Positions 38,106 to 51,547 of a stretch of DNA of 64,000 nt are shown here, piece after piece. Within the stretch, counting starts at the first letter, position 1. Each line of letters begins with the position of its first letter. Under the pieces are notes generated by a model that made no database searches, was not told the DNA's origin, and saw nothing but the letters and a program-made list of their open reading frames with translations. The stretch is from Pseudomonadota bacterium (GTDB lineage Bacteria > Pseudomonadota > Gammaproteobacteria > Burkholderiales > Burkholderiaceae_B). The position numbers and the translations under genes are program-made. Location: assembly GCA_023425645.1 (NCBI GenBank), contig JAFACG010000034.1, positions 62,001 through 126,000 on the forward strand, written 5' to 3'.

Positions 38106-38190
38106 TGGTGCGAACGGAGAGACTCGAACTCTCACACCTCTCGGCGCCAGAACCTAAATCTGGTGCGTCTACCAATTCCGCCACGTTCGC
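38106..38190 (-). tRNA. tRNA-Leu (anticodon UAG)
   Basis: An 85-nt cloverleaf on the minus strand: acceptor GCGAACG pairs with CGTTCGC, D-loop GGAATTGGTAGACGC, anticodon stem CCAGA/TCTGG with the 7-base loop TTTAGGT and anticodon TAG, an extended variable arm of class II (leucine) type, T-loop GTTCGAGTC, and a genomically encoded CCA at 38106-38108. It reads CUA/CUN leucine codons. Its 3' end faces the accessory island, the usual position of a tRNA used as an integration site. Confidence 0.96.
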
Positions 38191-38299
38191 AAAACGAAAG
38201 AAGGGGATTCTAGCCTGCTTTGCCGGACTAGGCAAGTAAAAGACGCCCGCCGCAGGATGCGGCAGGGTTTGGGGCATCTGAAGGCTGTTTGCTTCTTTT

Positions 38300-39517
38300 T
38301 TAACGACGTTTGGGGTTTTTTGCAATCAGGCCGCGCGCCAGCCAGTCCTGCTGCTGCTCGGCGGTGACGCCCAGGCTGTCCAGGATGTCCTGGGTGTCCT
38401 GGCCCAGTTGCGGCGCTGGTCGGCGGATGGCGCCGGGGCTGGCGCTGAGCTTGGGCACGATGCCGGGCACTTTCAGGGGAGTGCCGTCCGGCAGGGCCGC
38501 GTCCAGCAGCATGTCGCGCGCCTGGTAGTGCGGGTCGGCGGCGATGTCGGCAATGTCGTACACGCGGCCAGCCGGCACGCGGGCCTGGTCCAGGATGGCC
38601 AGCACCTCATCCAGGGTCAGGGCGCTGGTCCAGTGGCCTATCGCTGCGTCTATGACGCCGGCATGGCGGGCGCGGCCGTCGTTGTGCGCATAATCTGGAT
38701 TGGCGGCCATGTCGGGCCGGCCGATGGCCGTCATCAGCCGCTTGAAGATGCTGTCGCCGTTGCCCGCCACCAGAGCGTACTTGCCATCCTTGCACAGGTA
38801 GGCGTTGCTGGGTGTGATGCCGGGCAGGCTGCTGCCGGCCGGCTCGCGCACGGCGCCGAAGACGCTGTATTCCGGCAGCAGGCTTTCCATCATGTTGAAG
38901 ACGGATTCGTACAGCGCCACGTCGATGTACTGGCCCTGGCCGCCGTGCTGCTCGCGCTGGCGCAGGGCCATCATGATGCCGATGACTCCGTGCAGGGCCG
39001 CCAGCGAGTCGCCGATGGACACGCCCACGCGCACCGGCGGGCGGCCGGGCTCGCCGCTCAGGTGGCGCAGGCCGCCCATGGCTTCGCCGACCACGCCGAA
39101 GCCCGGCCGGTCCTTGTAGGGGCCGGTCTGCCCGTAGCCGGACACGCGCAGCATGATCAGGCCGGGATTGAGCGCGTGCAGCGCCTCCCAGCCCAGGCCC
39201 CATTCCTCCAGGGCGCCGGGGCGGAAGTTCTCGATGACGATGTCGCATTGCCCGGCCAGCTGGCGCACCACCTGCTGGCATTCGGGTTCGCGCAGGTCCA
39301 GCGCCAGGGATCGCTTGTTGCGCGACTGCACCTCCCACCAGACCGAGTTTCCTTCGTGCAGCAGGCGCCACTTGCGCAGCGGGTCGCCGCCTTGCGGCGG
39401 CTCGACCTTGATGACCTCGGCGCCGAACTCGCCCAGGATCTTGGCGGCGAAGGGGCCGGCGATCAACTGGCCCAGCTCCAGGACCCGGATGCCGGCCAGG
39501 GGAGTGCTAGTGTGCAT
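38300..39517 (-). CDS. CaiB/BaiF (family III) CoA-transferase
   Basis: 405 residues from ATG 39517. Family III CoA-transferase moving CoA between carboxylic acids through an aspartyl-CoA thioester. The N-terminus LAGIRVLELGQLIAGPFAAKILGEFGAEVIKVE is the family signature. The catalytic Asp is in VGVSIGDSLAALHG near residue 168. RNKRSLALDLREPECQ and DIVIENFRPGALEEWGLG also match formyl-CoA/carnitine-type transferases. The acyl substrate is unknown. It begins 110 bp beyond the tRNA-Leu gene and marks the return to core genome. Confidence 0.93.
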   Translation of the reverse strand: MHTSTPLAGIRVLELGQLIAGPFAAKILGEFGAEVIKVEPPQGGDPLRKWRLLHEGNSVWWEVQSRNKRSLALDLREPECQQVVRQLAGQCDIVIENFRPGALEEWGLGWEALHALNPGLIMLRVSGYGQTGPYKDRPGFGVVGEAMGGLRHLSGEPGRPPVRVGVSIGDSLAALHGVIGIMMALRQREQHGGQGQYIDVALYESVFNMMESLLPEYSVFGAVREPAGSSLPGITPSNAYLCKDGKYALVAGNGDSIFKRLMTAIGRPDMAANPDYAHNDGRARHAGVIDAAIGHWTSALTLDEVLAILDQARVPAGRVYDIADIAADPHYQARDMLLDAALPDGTPLKVPGIVPKLSASPGAIRRPAPQLGQDTQDILDSLGVTAEQQQDWLARGLIAKNPKRR

Positions 39518-39710
39518 GTCTGTCTTGCGTATGTCGCTGAAAATAAGGGATGATAGCCTTGCGCGGCTGTCTTGTCCTGACCGTGCGCCCCGGCGCCGGG
39601 GCCCGTCACAAGAAATAATGATTGATAGATCGTTTGTTTGGATTTACCGTGCTACTTTCCGGTAAAATACCGGATTACCCTTCTCAATTAACCAATTTTA
39701 TAGGTCTTCA

Positions 39711-41021
39711 ATGCAGCCCGAGGTTGAAATTCTGTCCGGCTTGGAGCGCCGAGTCGATGTGGTCGTTTCGGTGGCCGACGTAGAAAAACAAGTCCAGGCC
39801 CAGCTCAAGCGTGTGGCTCGTACGGCCAAGGTACAGGGCTTTCGCCCAGGCAAGGCGCCTCTGTCCGTCATCGAACGCACGCATGGCCCTGGCATCCGCT
39901 ACGACGCCATCAACGAGGAAATCGGCAAGGCCCTGGACAAAGTGTTCCAGGACGCCAAGCTGCGCGTAGCCGGCACGCCTAACCTGGAAGCCAAGGAAGG
40001 CGAGGCCGCTGAAGGCACCATGGCATTTTCCGCCACCTTCGAGGTCTATCCGGACGTGCAGGTCCCCGACCTGTCCTCCCTGGAGATCAAGCGCGCCACC
40101 GCCCAGGTGTCCGACGAGGACATCCAGCGCACCGTGGACGTGCTGCGCAAGCAACGCGCCACCTACGAATCCAGCGCCGACCGCCAGGCCCAGGAAGATG
40201 ACCGCGTCACCCTGGACTTCGTGGGCACCATCGACGGCGTGGCCTTCGAAGGCGGCAGCGCCGAAGGCTTCCAGTATCTGCAGGGCCGCGGCCGCATGCT
40301 GCCCGAGTTCGAGAACGCCGTCGCCGGCATGAAGGCGGGCGAAACCAAGACGTTCCCGCTGGAATTCCCCGCCGACTACGCCGGCAAGGAAGTGGCCGGC
40401 AAGACCGCCGAGTTCAAGATCACCGTGACCGACGTGGCCCGGCCCGTGCTGCCTGAGCTGGACGCCGAGTTCGCCAAGTCCCTCGGCCAGGCCGAAGGCG
40501 ACGTGGAGAAGCTGCTGGCTGACGTGCGCGGCAACATCGAGCGCGAAATCAAGGCCCGCGTGCAGGCTCGCAACAAGGCCGCCGTCATGGACGCCCTGCT
40601 GGCCGCCAGCGAATTCGACGTGCCCAAGGCCCTGGTCGACAACGACGTGCAAGGCCGCATCGCGTCGGCCCGCGCCGAACTGAAAGAGCGCGGCGTGCCC
40701 AACGCCGACAAGATGCCCATTCCCGCCGAAGCCTTCCAGGAAGAGTCCACCCGCCGCGTGCGTCTGGGCCTGCTGGTCTCCGAGCTGGTCAAGGCCGCCG
40801 ACCTGCAAGCCAAGCCCGAGCAGGTGCGCGCCCGCATCGAAGAGTTCGCCCAGAACTACGAACAGCCCGCCCAAGTGGTGGCCTACTATCTGTCCGATCG
40901 CCAGCGTCGCGCCGAGATCGAGGCAGTCGTGCTCGAGGACAATGTCGTCGAACACGTGCTGTCCAAGGCCAAGGTGACCGACGAGGAGGTGGCGTTCGAT
41001 CAAATCATGGGGACCAACTAA
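39711..41021 (+). CDS. tig: Trigger factor
   Basis: Ribosome-bound chaperone and peptidyl-prolyl isomerase. 436 residues, close to 432 in E. coli. The N-terminal ribosome-binding domain contains the signature GFRPGKAPLSVIERTHG near residue 44. The FKBP-type domain spans about 150-245 (DRVTLDFVGTIDGVAFEGGS and FPADYAGKEVAGKTAEFKITV), and the rest is the helical substrate-binding domain. It ends exactly where clpP begins (41021/41022), the conserved tig-clpP-clpX-lon order. Confidence 0.98.
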   Translation: MQPEVEILSGLERRVDVVVSVADVEKQVQAQLKRVARTAKVQGFRPGKAPLSVIERTHGPGIRYDAINEEIGKALDKVFQDAKLRVAGTPNLEAKEGEAAEGTMAFSATFEVYPDVQVPDLSSLEIKRATAQVSDEDIQRTVDVLRKQRATYESSADRQAQEDDRVTLDFVGTIDGVAFEGGSAEGFQYLQGRGRMLPEFENAVAGMKAGETKTFPLEFPADYAGKEVAGKTAEFKITVTDVARPVLPELDAEFAKSLGQAEGDVEKLLADVRGNIEREIKARVQARNKAAVMDALLAASEFDVPKALVDNDVQGRIASARAELKERGVPNADKMPIPAEAFQEESTRRVRLGLLVSELVKAADLQAKPEQVRARIEEFAQNYEQPAQVVAYYLSDRQRRAEIEAVVLEDNVVEHVLSKAKVTDEEVAFDQIMGTN

Positions 41022-41675
41022 ATGTCGTCGAGCTTTGTCGACTTCTACGCCTCGATGAACGGGGGTCATTCCGTGACCCCCACGGGGCTGGGCTACGTGC
41101 CCATCGTGATCGAGCAGTCGGGCCGCGGCGAGCGGTCCTATGATATCTACTCGCGCCTGCTGCGCGAGCGCATCATCTTCCTGGTGGGCCCTGTCAATGA
41201 CAATTCGGCCAACCTGATCGTGGCCCAGCTGCTGTTCCTGGAGTCGGAAAATCCTGAAAAGGATATTTCCCTGTACATCAACTCCCCCGGGGGGTCGGTG
41301 TATGCCGGCCTGGCCATCTACGACACGATGCAGTTCGTCAAGCCCGAAGTCTCGACATTGTGCACCGGCATGGCCGCCAGCATGGGCGCCTTCCTGCTGT
41401 CCTCGGGCACGCGCGGCAAGCGTTTCGCGCTGCCCAATTCGCGCATCATGATTCACCAGCCTTCTGGCGGTGCGCAGGGCCAGGCCTCCGACATCCAGAT
41501 CCAGGCCAAGGAAATCCTGAGTCTGCGCGAGCGCCTGAACCGCATCCTGGCGGCCAATTGCGGCCAGCCTGTGGAGCGCATCGAGGTGGATACCGAGCGC
41601 GACAACTTCATGGCGGCCGAAGACGCCCAGTCCTACGGCCTGATCGACCGGGTGATGTCCACGCGCGACGTGTAA
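41022..41675 (+). CDS. clpP: ATP-dependent Clp protease proteolytic subunit
   Basis: Tetradecameric serine protease core. 217 residues. The catalytic Ser is in [14 protein letters not shown], the His in [18 protein letters not shown], and the Asp lies near residue 180. A short propeptide of about 15-20 residues precedes the mature core, which begins around [15 protein letters not shown]. It follows tig with no gap and feeds from ClpX encoded 100 bp downstream. Confidence 0.98.
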   Translation: MSSSFVDFYASMNGGHSVTPTGLGYVPIVIEQSGRGERSYDIYSRLLRERIIFLVGPVNDNSANLIVAQLLFLESENPEKDISLYINSPGGSVYAGLAIYDTMQFVKPEVSTLCTGMAASMGAFLLSSGTRGKRFALPNSRIMIHQPSGGAQGQASDIQIQAKEILSLRERLNRILAANCGQPVERIEVDTERDNFMAAEDAQSYGLIDRVMSTRDV

Positions 41676-41714
41676 GCCCGGCGTCCCCACGGACGACATA
41701 AAGCAGTACTATGG

Positions 41715-41752
41715 CTGTTCTGGGACGGGACTTGTTCCCGTCCTTTTACTAT
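41715..41752 (+). terminator. Possible terminator/attenuator between clpP and clpX
   Basis: A hairpin formed by GGACGGG (about 41724-41730) and CCCGTCC (about 41738-41744) is followed by TTTT. It could partly terminate tig-clpP transcription before clpX. Confidence 0.55.
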
Positions 41753-41774
41753 CCTGAAGTGAAAATTTGAATCT

Positions 41775-43076
41775 ATGTCCGAAAAGAAATCGGCCGACGA
41801 AAAAGTTCTGCATTGCTCGTTTTGCAATAAAAGCCAGCACGAGGTCAAGAAACTGATCGCTGGACCTTCGTCGGTATTTATCTGCGACGAGTGTATTGAT
41901 CTTTGTACCGATATCATTCGTGACGAAGCGGCGGGCGCCACGCCCGATGGCGAGCGCAAGGACTTGCCCACCCCCCGCGAAATCAAGGAATTCCTCGATG
42001 GTTACGTCATCGGCCAGGAGACGCCCAAGCGCACCCTGGCGGTGGCGGTCTACAACCATTACAAGCGCATCCGCAACGGCAAGCCCGGCCGGGACGACGT
42101 GGAACTGTCCAAGAGCAACATCCTGCTGATCGGGCCTACCGGCTCGGGCAAGACGCTGCTGGCCCAGACGCTGGCGCGCATGCTGGATGTGCCTTTCGTC
42201 ATGGCCGACGCCACCACGCTGACCGAAGCCGGCTACGTGGGCGAGGACGTGGAGAACATCGTCCAGAAACTGTTGCAGAACTGCGACTACGACGTTGAAA
42301 AGGCGCAGCGCGCCATCATCTACATCGACGAAATCGACAAGATTTCCCGCAAGTCCGACAATCCGTCCATTACCCGCGACGTGTCCGGCGAAGGCGTGCA
42401 GCAGGCGCTGCTCAAGCTGATCGAAGGCACGGTGGCCTCGGTGCCTCCGCAGGGCGGGCGCAAGCATCCCAACCAGGACTTCGTGCAGGTGGACACCACC
42501 AACATCCTGTTCATCGTGGGCGGCGCCTTTGACGGGCTGGAAAAAGTCATCCGCGACCGTACCGAAAAGTCCGGCATCGGATTCTCGGCTTCGGTCAAGG
42601 CCAAGTCCGAGCGCGGCGTTGGCGAGCTGTTCTCCGAAGTGGAGCCCGAGGACCTGATCAAGTTCGGCATCATCCCCGAGTTGGTCGGCCGCCTGCCCGT
42701 GGTGGCCACGCTGGAAGAGCTGCGCGAAGACGCCCTGGTGCGCATCCTGACCGAGCCGCGCAACGCCCTGGTCAAGCAGTTCCAGAAGCTGCTGGAGATG
42801 GAAGGCGTGGAGCTGGAGATCCAGCCGGCGGCCCTGCACGCGGTGGCCCAGCGGGCCATCAAGCGCCGTACCGGCGCGCGCGGCCTGCGCAGCATCGTCG
42901 AGCAGGCCCTGCTGGACACCATGTACGAGCTGCCCTCGCGCAAGGATGTGAGCAAGGTGGTCCTGACCGAGGATGTGATTCTTGGAAAGAGTAAACCCGA
43001 ATTGATCCTGAGCCGTCCTTTGACCGATAGTAATTCTGACGAGGTCTCTCAGACCCTGAAAGACGCCGCCGCCTAG
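41775..43076 (+). CDS. clpX: ClpX ATPase, unfoldase subunit of ClpXP
   Basis: 433 residues. An N-terminal C4 zinc-binding domain reads [19 protein letters not shown] and ICDECIDLC. The AAA+ domain has Walker [13 protein letters not shown] near residue 120, Walker [14 protein letters not shown], pore loop GYVGEDVE, and sensor motifs to the C-terminal [12 protein letters not shown]. It recognises and unfolds substrates for ClpP. ATG 41775. It is followed by a 143-bp gap with a hairpin and then lon. Confidence 0.98.
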   Translation: MSEKKSADEKVLHCSFCNKSQHEVKKLIAGPSSVFICDECIDLCTDIIRDEAAGATPDGERKDLPTPREIKEFLDGYVIGQETPKRTLAVAVYNHYKRIRNGKPGRDDVELSKSNILLIGPTGSGKTLLAQTLARMLDVPFVMADATTLTEAGYVGEDVENIVQKLLQNCDYDVEKAQRAIIYIDEIDKISRKSDNPSITRDVSGEGVQQALLKLIEGTVASVPPQGGRKHPNQDFVQVDTTNILFIVGGAFDGLEKVIRDRTEKSGIGFSASVKAKSERGVGELFSEVEPEDLIKFGIIPELVGRLPVVATLEELREDALVRILTEPRNALVKQFQKLLEMEGVELEIQPAALHAVAQRAIKRRTGARGLRSIVEQALLDTMYELPSRKDVSKVVLTEDVILGKSKPELILSRPLTDSNSDEVSQTLKDAAA

Positions 43077-43114
43077 CGACGGGCAAGGCCCTTTCCTGTT
43101 GTTGATCCGGCCTA

Positions 43115-43142
43115 CTTGAAATATCGAAGTTCGCCACAATCT
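43115..43142 (+). promoter_or_regulatory. Possible sigma-32 heat-shock promoter of lon
   Basis: CTTGAAA at 43115-43121 is followed after 12 bases by CCACAATCT at 43134-43142, resembling CTTGAAA-N11-17-CCCCATnT. Position and the known heat control of lon support it; the -10 match is imperfect. Confidence 0.45.
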
Positions 43143-43165
43143 GACCTACAACAGGTTGAACCGTG

Positions 43166-43189
43166 AAAGGGAAGCCCAGGCTTCCCTTT
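43166..43189 (+). other. Hairpin in the lon leader
   Basis: A 10-bp perfect inverted repeat, AAAGGGAAGC (43166-43175) and GCTTCCCTTT (43180-43189), lies 31 bp before the lon start without a following T run. It may be a weak terminator for clpX messages or a leader structure for lon. Confidence 0.5.
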
Positions 43190-43219
43190 CGCGTCTAAGG
43201 ACATTTATAGGAAATTACT

Positions 43220-45685
<2,466 letters not shown>

Positions 45686-45826
45686 TGGATGTCCATGGCG
45701 CGCTTGCTTCAAGAGAAGCGGGCGCGGCCTGGGCCTGTCAGGTCCGGAGCCGCAGGAAGTGCTCCACGCTGCGCTGCCTGCCGCGCCTTCAAGGCATTGC
45801 TTTTTTAGGGCGGCCCGGCAATAAAA

Positions 45827-45855
45827 AACCCGAAGTGCGAGCTTCGGGTTTTTTC
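45827..45855. terminator. Bidirectional terminator between lon and lexA
   Basis: Stem AACCCGAAG (45827-45835) with CTTCGGGTT (45842-45850), flanked by an A run on the left and a T run on the right, so it can stop both convergent transcripts. Confidence 0.9.
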
Positions 45856-45873
45856 ATGGGTGAACGTGCGGGA

Positions 45874-46527
45874 TCAGTGCAATGGCGTGGCGCGGATGAG
45901 CCCTACAGCCACGCCTTCCAGCGCCAGCGAATCCGGGTCGGTAACCACGATGGGTTCGAAATCAGGATTTTCCGGCAGCAGCAGCACCTGATTGTTCGAG
46001 CGCGACAGGCGCTTGACGGTGACTTCGTCGCCGATGCGGGCCACCACGATCTGGCCGTTGCGGGCTTCCAAGGTCTTCTTGACGGCCAGGAGGTCCCCGT
46101 CCAGGATGCCGGCGTCCCGCATGCTCAGGCCGCGCACGCGCAGCAGGTAGTCCGGCGCTTGCGAGAACAGGGTGTTGGCCACGCCGATCTCGCGTTCGAT
46201 GTGTTCGGTGGCCAGGATGGGGCTGCCGGCGGCCACGCGCCCGATGATGGGCAGCAGCAGGGCGTCCGACAGACTGGCCAGCAGGCCGGGTTCGGGGGCG
46301 TCACGCTGGTCTGCGCCCAGCAGGCGGATGCCGCGCGAGGCGCCCGCCGTCAGTTCGATGGCGCCCTTGCGCGCCAGTGCCTTGAGGTGGTCTTCAGCGG
46401 CGTTGGCCGATTTGAAGCCCAGCACCTGGGCGATCTCGGCCCGGGTGGGGGGGAAACCGGTGCGCTCGATTTCGGAGCGGATGATGTCCAGCACTTGCTG
46501 CTGGCGCGCGGTGAGCTTGACGGTCAT
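45874..46527 (-). CDS. lexA: LexA, SOS repressor
   Basis: Repressor of the SOS regulon that cleaves itself with RecA. 217 residues. A winged helix N-terminal domain reads [27 protein letters not shown]. The cleavage bond is Ala100-Gly101 in [11 protein letters not shown], and the catalytic dyad is Ser135 (RGLSMRDAG) and Lys172 (DEVTVKRL). ATG 46527. A LexA box just upstream shows self-regulation. It converges on lon across a shared terminator. Confidence 0.98.
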   Translation of the reverse strand: MTVKLTARQQQVLDIIRSEIERTGFPPTRAEIAQVLGFKSANAAEDHLKALARKGAIELTAGASRGIRLLGADQRDAPEPGLLASLSDALLLPIIGRVAAGSPILATEHIEREIGVANTLFSQAPDYLLRVRGLSMRDAGILDGDLLAVKKTLEARNGQIVVARIGDEVTVKRLSRSNNQVLLLPENPDFEPIVVTDPDSLALEGVAVGLIRATPLH

Positions 46528-46539
46528 GAGTATTGGCTG

Positions 46540-46555
46540 CTGAATATATATACAG
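46540..46555. promoter_or_regulatory. LexA (SOS) box upstream of lexA
   Basis: CTG-N10-CAG palindrome reading CTGAATATATATACAG on the plus strand, which is CTGTATATATATTCAG on the lexA coding strand. It fits the proteobacterial consensus CTGT-N8-ACAG except for one outer base and lies 13 bp before the lexA start. Confidence 0.93.
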
Positions 46556-46629
46556 TGATGATTGTGCGTTACTTGTCGCTTTTTTGCAAGGCGCAGCTTG
46601 CCTGGCGAGGTGTCTTCTGCCTTGGGCCG

Positions 46630-47193
46630 TCAGGGGCGGCGCTGCAGCCAGTCGGCGCGGCCTTGGGTGTACAGCACGTGCGGCGCCAGCGGATGGCCCG
46701 CTGGCAAGGCGGGGTGATCGAAAGTGCCGGGCTGGCGCTGCATGCCCAGGCGTTCCATCACGGCCTGGGAAGGCAGGTTGGGCAGCGCGGTATAGGCCAC
46801 GATCTCCTCCAGGCCCAGCACGTCGAAGCCGAAGTCCAGGCTGGCGCGCGCGGCCTCGCTGGCGTAGCCCTTGCCCCAGAGTTCGGGCAGCAGGCGCCAG
46901 ACCGCTTCCACGCATGGCTGGAAAGGCAGTTCGGCCAGCGGCACGTTCAGACCCACCATGCCGGCGAACTGGCCGGTGGCGCGCACTTCCACGGCCCATT
47001 GGCCCCAGCCCCGCCGCTCGATCAAGGCCTGGCTGCGGTGGGCGATGGCATCGCTCTGGGCCCGGTCCAGGGTGGACGGATAATGACGCAATGCCTGCGG
47101 ATCCGCATTGAGTCGCGCGAAAGGTTCCAGATCGGACTCCTTCCAGGGACGCAGCAGCAGGCGAGCGGTGGTCAGGGTAAGGGTTTGGGTCAT
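46630..47193 (-). CDS. GNAT-family N-acetyltransferase (RimJ/RimL type)
   Basis: 187 residues from ATG 47193. It opens with TLTTARLLLRPWKESDLEPFARLNADPQALRHYP, the hallmark of the RimJ/RimL-type acetyltransferases. The acetyl-CoA motif A region is ELWGKGYASEAARASLDFGFDVLGLEEIVAYT, followed by SQAVMERLGM. The acceptor could be a protein N-terminus or a small molecule. It lies between lexA and the aminotransferase gene on the same strand. Confidence 0.88.
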   Translation of the reverse strand: MTQTLTLTTARLLLRPWKESDLEPFARLNADPQALRHYPSTLDRAQSDAIAHRSQALIERRGWGQWAVEVRATGQFAGMVGLNVPLAELPFQPCVEAVWRLLPELWGKGYASEAARASLDFGFDVLGLEEIVAYTALPNLPSQAVMERLGMQRQPGTFDHPALPAGHPLAPHVLYTQGRADWLQRRP

Positions 47194-47214
47194 GTTCGTG
47201 TCGCCATTGCGGCA

Positions 47215-47244
47215 ATGAAAAACGCCCTTCCGGGGAAGGGCGTT
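47215..47244 (-). terminator. Rho-independent terminator of the aminotransferase gene
   Basis: Stem AACGCCCTT (47221-47229) with AAGGGCGTT (47236-47244), followed on the minus strand by a T run (the A run at 47218-47222 on the plus strand). It lies 18 bp after the aminotransferase stop. Confidence 0.8.
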
Positions 47245-47261
47245 GCAGGGGCCGGAAAGGA

Positions 47262-48464
47262 TTACTTCAGGACTTTGGCGATGGCCTGGACCACGTAGTC
47301 GATGTTCTGGCTGTTCAGGGCGGCCACGCAGATGCGGCCGCTGCTGACGGCGTAGACGCCGTGTTCGTTGCGCAGGCGCTCCACTTGTTCGGCGGTCAGG
47401 CCGGAGTAGGAGAACATGCCGCGCTGCTGCAGCACGAAATCGAAGTTCTGGGCCACGCCGTGGGCCTTGAGCTTTTCCACCAGCTGGCTGCGCATGGCGC
47501 GGATGCGGTCGCGCATGCCGGCCAGTTCGTCGGCCCAGACCTGGAACAGTTCAGGCGAGTTCAGCACGGTGGCCACCACCTTGCCGCCGTGCGTGGGCGG
47601 GTTGGAGTAGTTGGTGCGGATGACGCGCTTGACCTGGCTGAGCACGCGGGAGGTTTCGTCCTTGCTGGAGGTGATCAGTGTCAGGGCGCCCACGCGCTCG
47701 CCGTAGAGCGAGAACGACTTGGAGAAGGAGGAGCTGACCAGCATGGACAGGCCCAGGGCGGCGAACTGGCGCACGACGCTGGCGTCCTGCTCCAGGCCGT
47801 CGCCGAAGCCCTGGTAGGCGATGTCCAGGAAGGGGACCAGCTTCTGCTCCTGGATGACCTTGGCCACCTGCGCCCACTGTTCGGCGCTGGGATCCACGCC
47901 GGTGGGGTTGTGGCAGCAGGCGTGCAGCACCACGATGGATTGGGCGGGCATGGCGCGCAGGGCGGCCAGCATGCCTTCGAAGTTCAGGCCGTGGGTGGCC
48001 GCGTCGTAGTAGGCGTAGGTGCCCACCTTGAAGCCGGCGCGCTCGAACAGGGCGCGGTGGTTTTCCCAGCTGGGATCGCTGATGAACACCTGGGAATCAG
48101 GCAGGAGCTGCTTCAGGAAATCGGCGCCGATCTTCAGGGCGCCGGTGCCGCCCAGGGATTGCACCGTCAGGGCGCGACCCTCGGCGATGACGGGGGAGTC
48201 CGCGCCCAGCAGCAGGGTCTGCGCGCCCTTGTTGTAGGCGGCGATGCCTTCGATGGGCAGGTAGCTGCGGGCCGCGGCGTTGGCCGCCAGGGCGTCTTCC
48301 GCTTTCTTGACCGCCTGCAGCAGGGGGATGCGTCCCTGATCGTCGTAGTACACGCCAACGCCCAGATTGACTTTGCCGGCGCGTTCGTCGGCATTGTATT
48401 GTTCGTTCAAACCCAGAATAGGGTCGCGGGGAGCCAGTTCGACGGTTTCGAAAAGCGTTGTCAT
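47262..48464 (-). CDS. Aspartate/aromatic aminotransferase (class I, AspC/TyrB type)
   Basis: PLP enzyme exchanging amino groups between aspartate or aromatic amino acids and 2-oxoglutarate. 400 residues, the usual length (396-397 in E. coli). N-terminus ETVELAPRDPILGLNEQYNADERAGKVNLGVGVYYD matches the family. The PLP lysine is in SSFSKSFSLYGERVG near residue 250. The C-terminal RICVAALNSQNIDYV contains the substrate-carboxylate Arg. AspC and TyrB cannot be separated with confidence by eye. ATG 48464; divergent from uvrB. Confidence 0.93.
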   Translation of the reverse strand: MTTLFETVELAPRDPILGLNEQYNADERAGKVNLGVGVYYDDQGRIPLLQAVKKAEDALAANAAARSYLPIEGIAAYNKGAQTLLLGADSPVIAEGRALTVQSLGGTGALKIGADFLKQLLPDSQVFISDPSWENHRALFERAGFKVGTYAYYDAATHGLNFEGMLAALRAMPAQSIVVLHACCHNPTGVDPSAEQWAQVAKVIQEQKLVPFLDIAYQGFGDGLEQDASVVRQFAALGLSMLVSSSFSKSFSLYGERVGALTLITSSKDETSRVLSQVKRVIRTNYSNPPTHGGKVVATVLNSPELFQVWADELAGMRDRIRAMRSQLVEKLKAHGVAQNFDFVLQQRGMFSYSGLTAEQVERLRNEHGVYAVSSGRICVAALNSQNIDYVVQAIAKVLK

Positions 48465-48547
48465 GATAATTTGGGGACGTTGCCTGAGAGTGTGGAAAAG
48501 TGGAGCATTGATGTGATAATAAGGGGTTACCCTAAAGCGTGTCTAGC

Positions 48548-50569
<2,022 letters not shown>

Positions 50570-50591
50570 ACCTTGTTGCAGCAAGATTAAA

Positions 50592-50626
50592 AGCGGAGCC
50601 GGCCTTGGCGCGGCTCCGTTTTTTGT
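50592..50626 (+). terminator. Rho-independent terminator after uvrB
   Basis: Stem CGGAGCCG (50594-50601) with CGGCTCCG (50611-50618), followed by TTTTTTG. It lies 25 bp after the uvrB stop. Confidence 0.85.
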
Positions 50627-50916
50627 TGTGTATGTGCAACTATCCGGCCGCTTTGTTCTTCCGGCCTCGGGACGAGGAGGCCTGGGCGATGATGGCTGTG
50701 AGCCGGTCCGGCGCGCCGCCCTCTGGAACGAGGCTCGTCCGGCAGGCGGCTGCTACCGGGCATTTTTGTCCTGGTGCGAAAAAAATCAGCGCTTCAACCA
50801 CGGTCCTAACGTGCGCGGCGAGCGTTCCGGGAAGCCTCGCAGGCCAACGGGGCTGCGGGCTGGGGCCTTTTTGCGGCTTGCCTTATTTGGGGTTTTCCCT
50901 CAGACTTTTAAGAATT
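50627..50916. other. Intergenic region before the phosphatase gene, no gene seen
   Basis: About 290 bp. A frame from 50605 runs into the phosphatase gene but gives a low-quality N-terminus and is not supported. The promoter of the phosphatase gene must lie here; no clear match was found. Confidence 0.5.
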
Positions 50917-51405
50917 ATGAGTAAGGTTCTTTTCGTCTGTACGGGAAATATCTGTCGCTCTCCCAGCGCTGAAGGCGTCTTGCGCCGCCTGGTGAACGAG
51001 GCCAGTCTTTCCGAGCTCATCCAGGTGGATTCGGCCGCCACGCATGGCTTTCACGTGGGCGAGCATCCCGACACCCGGGCCCAGCTGGCGGCCCGCAAGC
51101 GCGGCTACGACATCTCCGCCTACCAGGCCCGCCAGGTGCGCCGCGAGGACTTCCGCGACTTCGACCTTATTCTCAGCATGGATTGGGAAAATCACGCCGC
51201 CCTGCAGCAGATGTGCCCCAAGATCTATCGCCACAAGCTGATGCTGCTGATGCGCTTTGCCACCGATCACGAAGCCGCCACGGTGCCTGATCCCTATTAC
51301 GGCGGGCAGGAAGGCTTCAACAAGGTCCTGGACTATCTGGAGGACGCCTGCCAGGGCGTGTTCGAGCAGGTGCGCAAGCGCATCCCTAGTTGCCAAGCTG
51401 CCTGA
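50917..51405 (+). CDS. Low-molecular-weight protein tyrosine phosphatase
   Basis: 162 residues from ATG 50917 (MSKVLFVCTGNICRSPSAE). The P-loop is C8-x5-R14, with the general acid Asp in the DPYYGGQEGF segment near residue 125, as in the LMW-PTP family. It dephosphorylates phosphotyrosine or acts in capsule control in other bacteria; here it stands alone, with no kinase or polysaccharide genes, and precedes the isc operon. Confidence 0.92.
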   Translation: MSKVLFVCTGNICRSPSAEGVLRRLVNEASLSELIQVDSAATHGFHVGEHPDTRAQLAARKRGYDISAYQARQVRREDFRDFDLILSMDWENHAALQQMCPKIYRHKLMLLMRFATDHEAATVPDPYYGGQEGFNKVLDYLEDACQGVFEQVRKRIPSCQAA

Positions 51406-51473
51406 CACCCGGCTGAACTCCTCAGTATAAGTGTAAAAATAGACAGGCAAGGCACGGTAGTTTCCCTTGTATT

Positions 51474-51497
51474 TGCTATACTGGACCAAATTGGTCG
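51474..51497 (+). promoter_or_regulatory. Promoter and IscR-type operator of the isc operon
   Basis: An extended -10 element, TGCTATACT (51474-51482), overlaps the palindrome GACCAAATTGGTC (51484-51496). The arrangement resembles the type 1 IscR site that lets [2Fe-2S]-IscR repress its own operon. The iscR start is 51 bp further on. Confidence 0.7.
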
Positions 51498-51547
51498 GAT
51501 TTGCGCTTGCGCATCCGGCCGCTTTAGCCTTTGGCAAGGAAACTATC

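Noticed and set aside
38106..38190. tRNA-Leu(UAG) as a suppressor of the two amber codons in the binding-protein gene
   Set aside because: Anticodon UAG pairs with CUA leucine codons; reading UAG would need anticodon CUA. No suppressor tRNA is visible in the window.
29902..38190. Direct repeat of the tRNA-Leu 3' end as a left attachment site
   Set aside because: No copy of the tRNA end was seen near the left border by eye; an att pair is not claimed.
48465..48547. LexA box before uvrB
   Set aside because: No CTG-N10-CAG match in the 80-bp gap, unlike the clear box before lexA.
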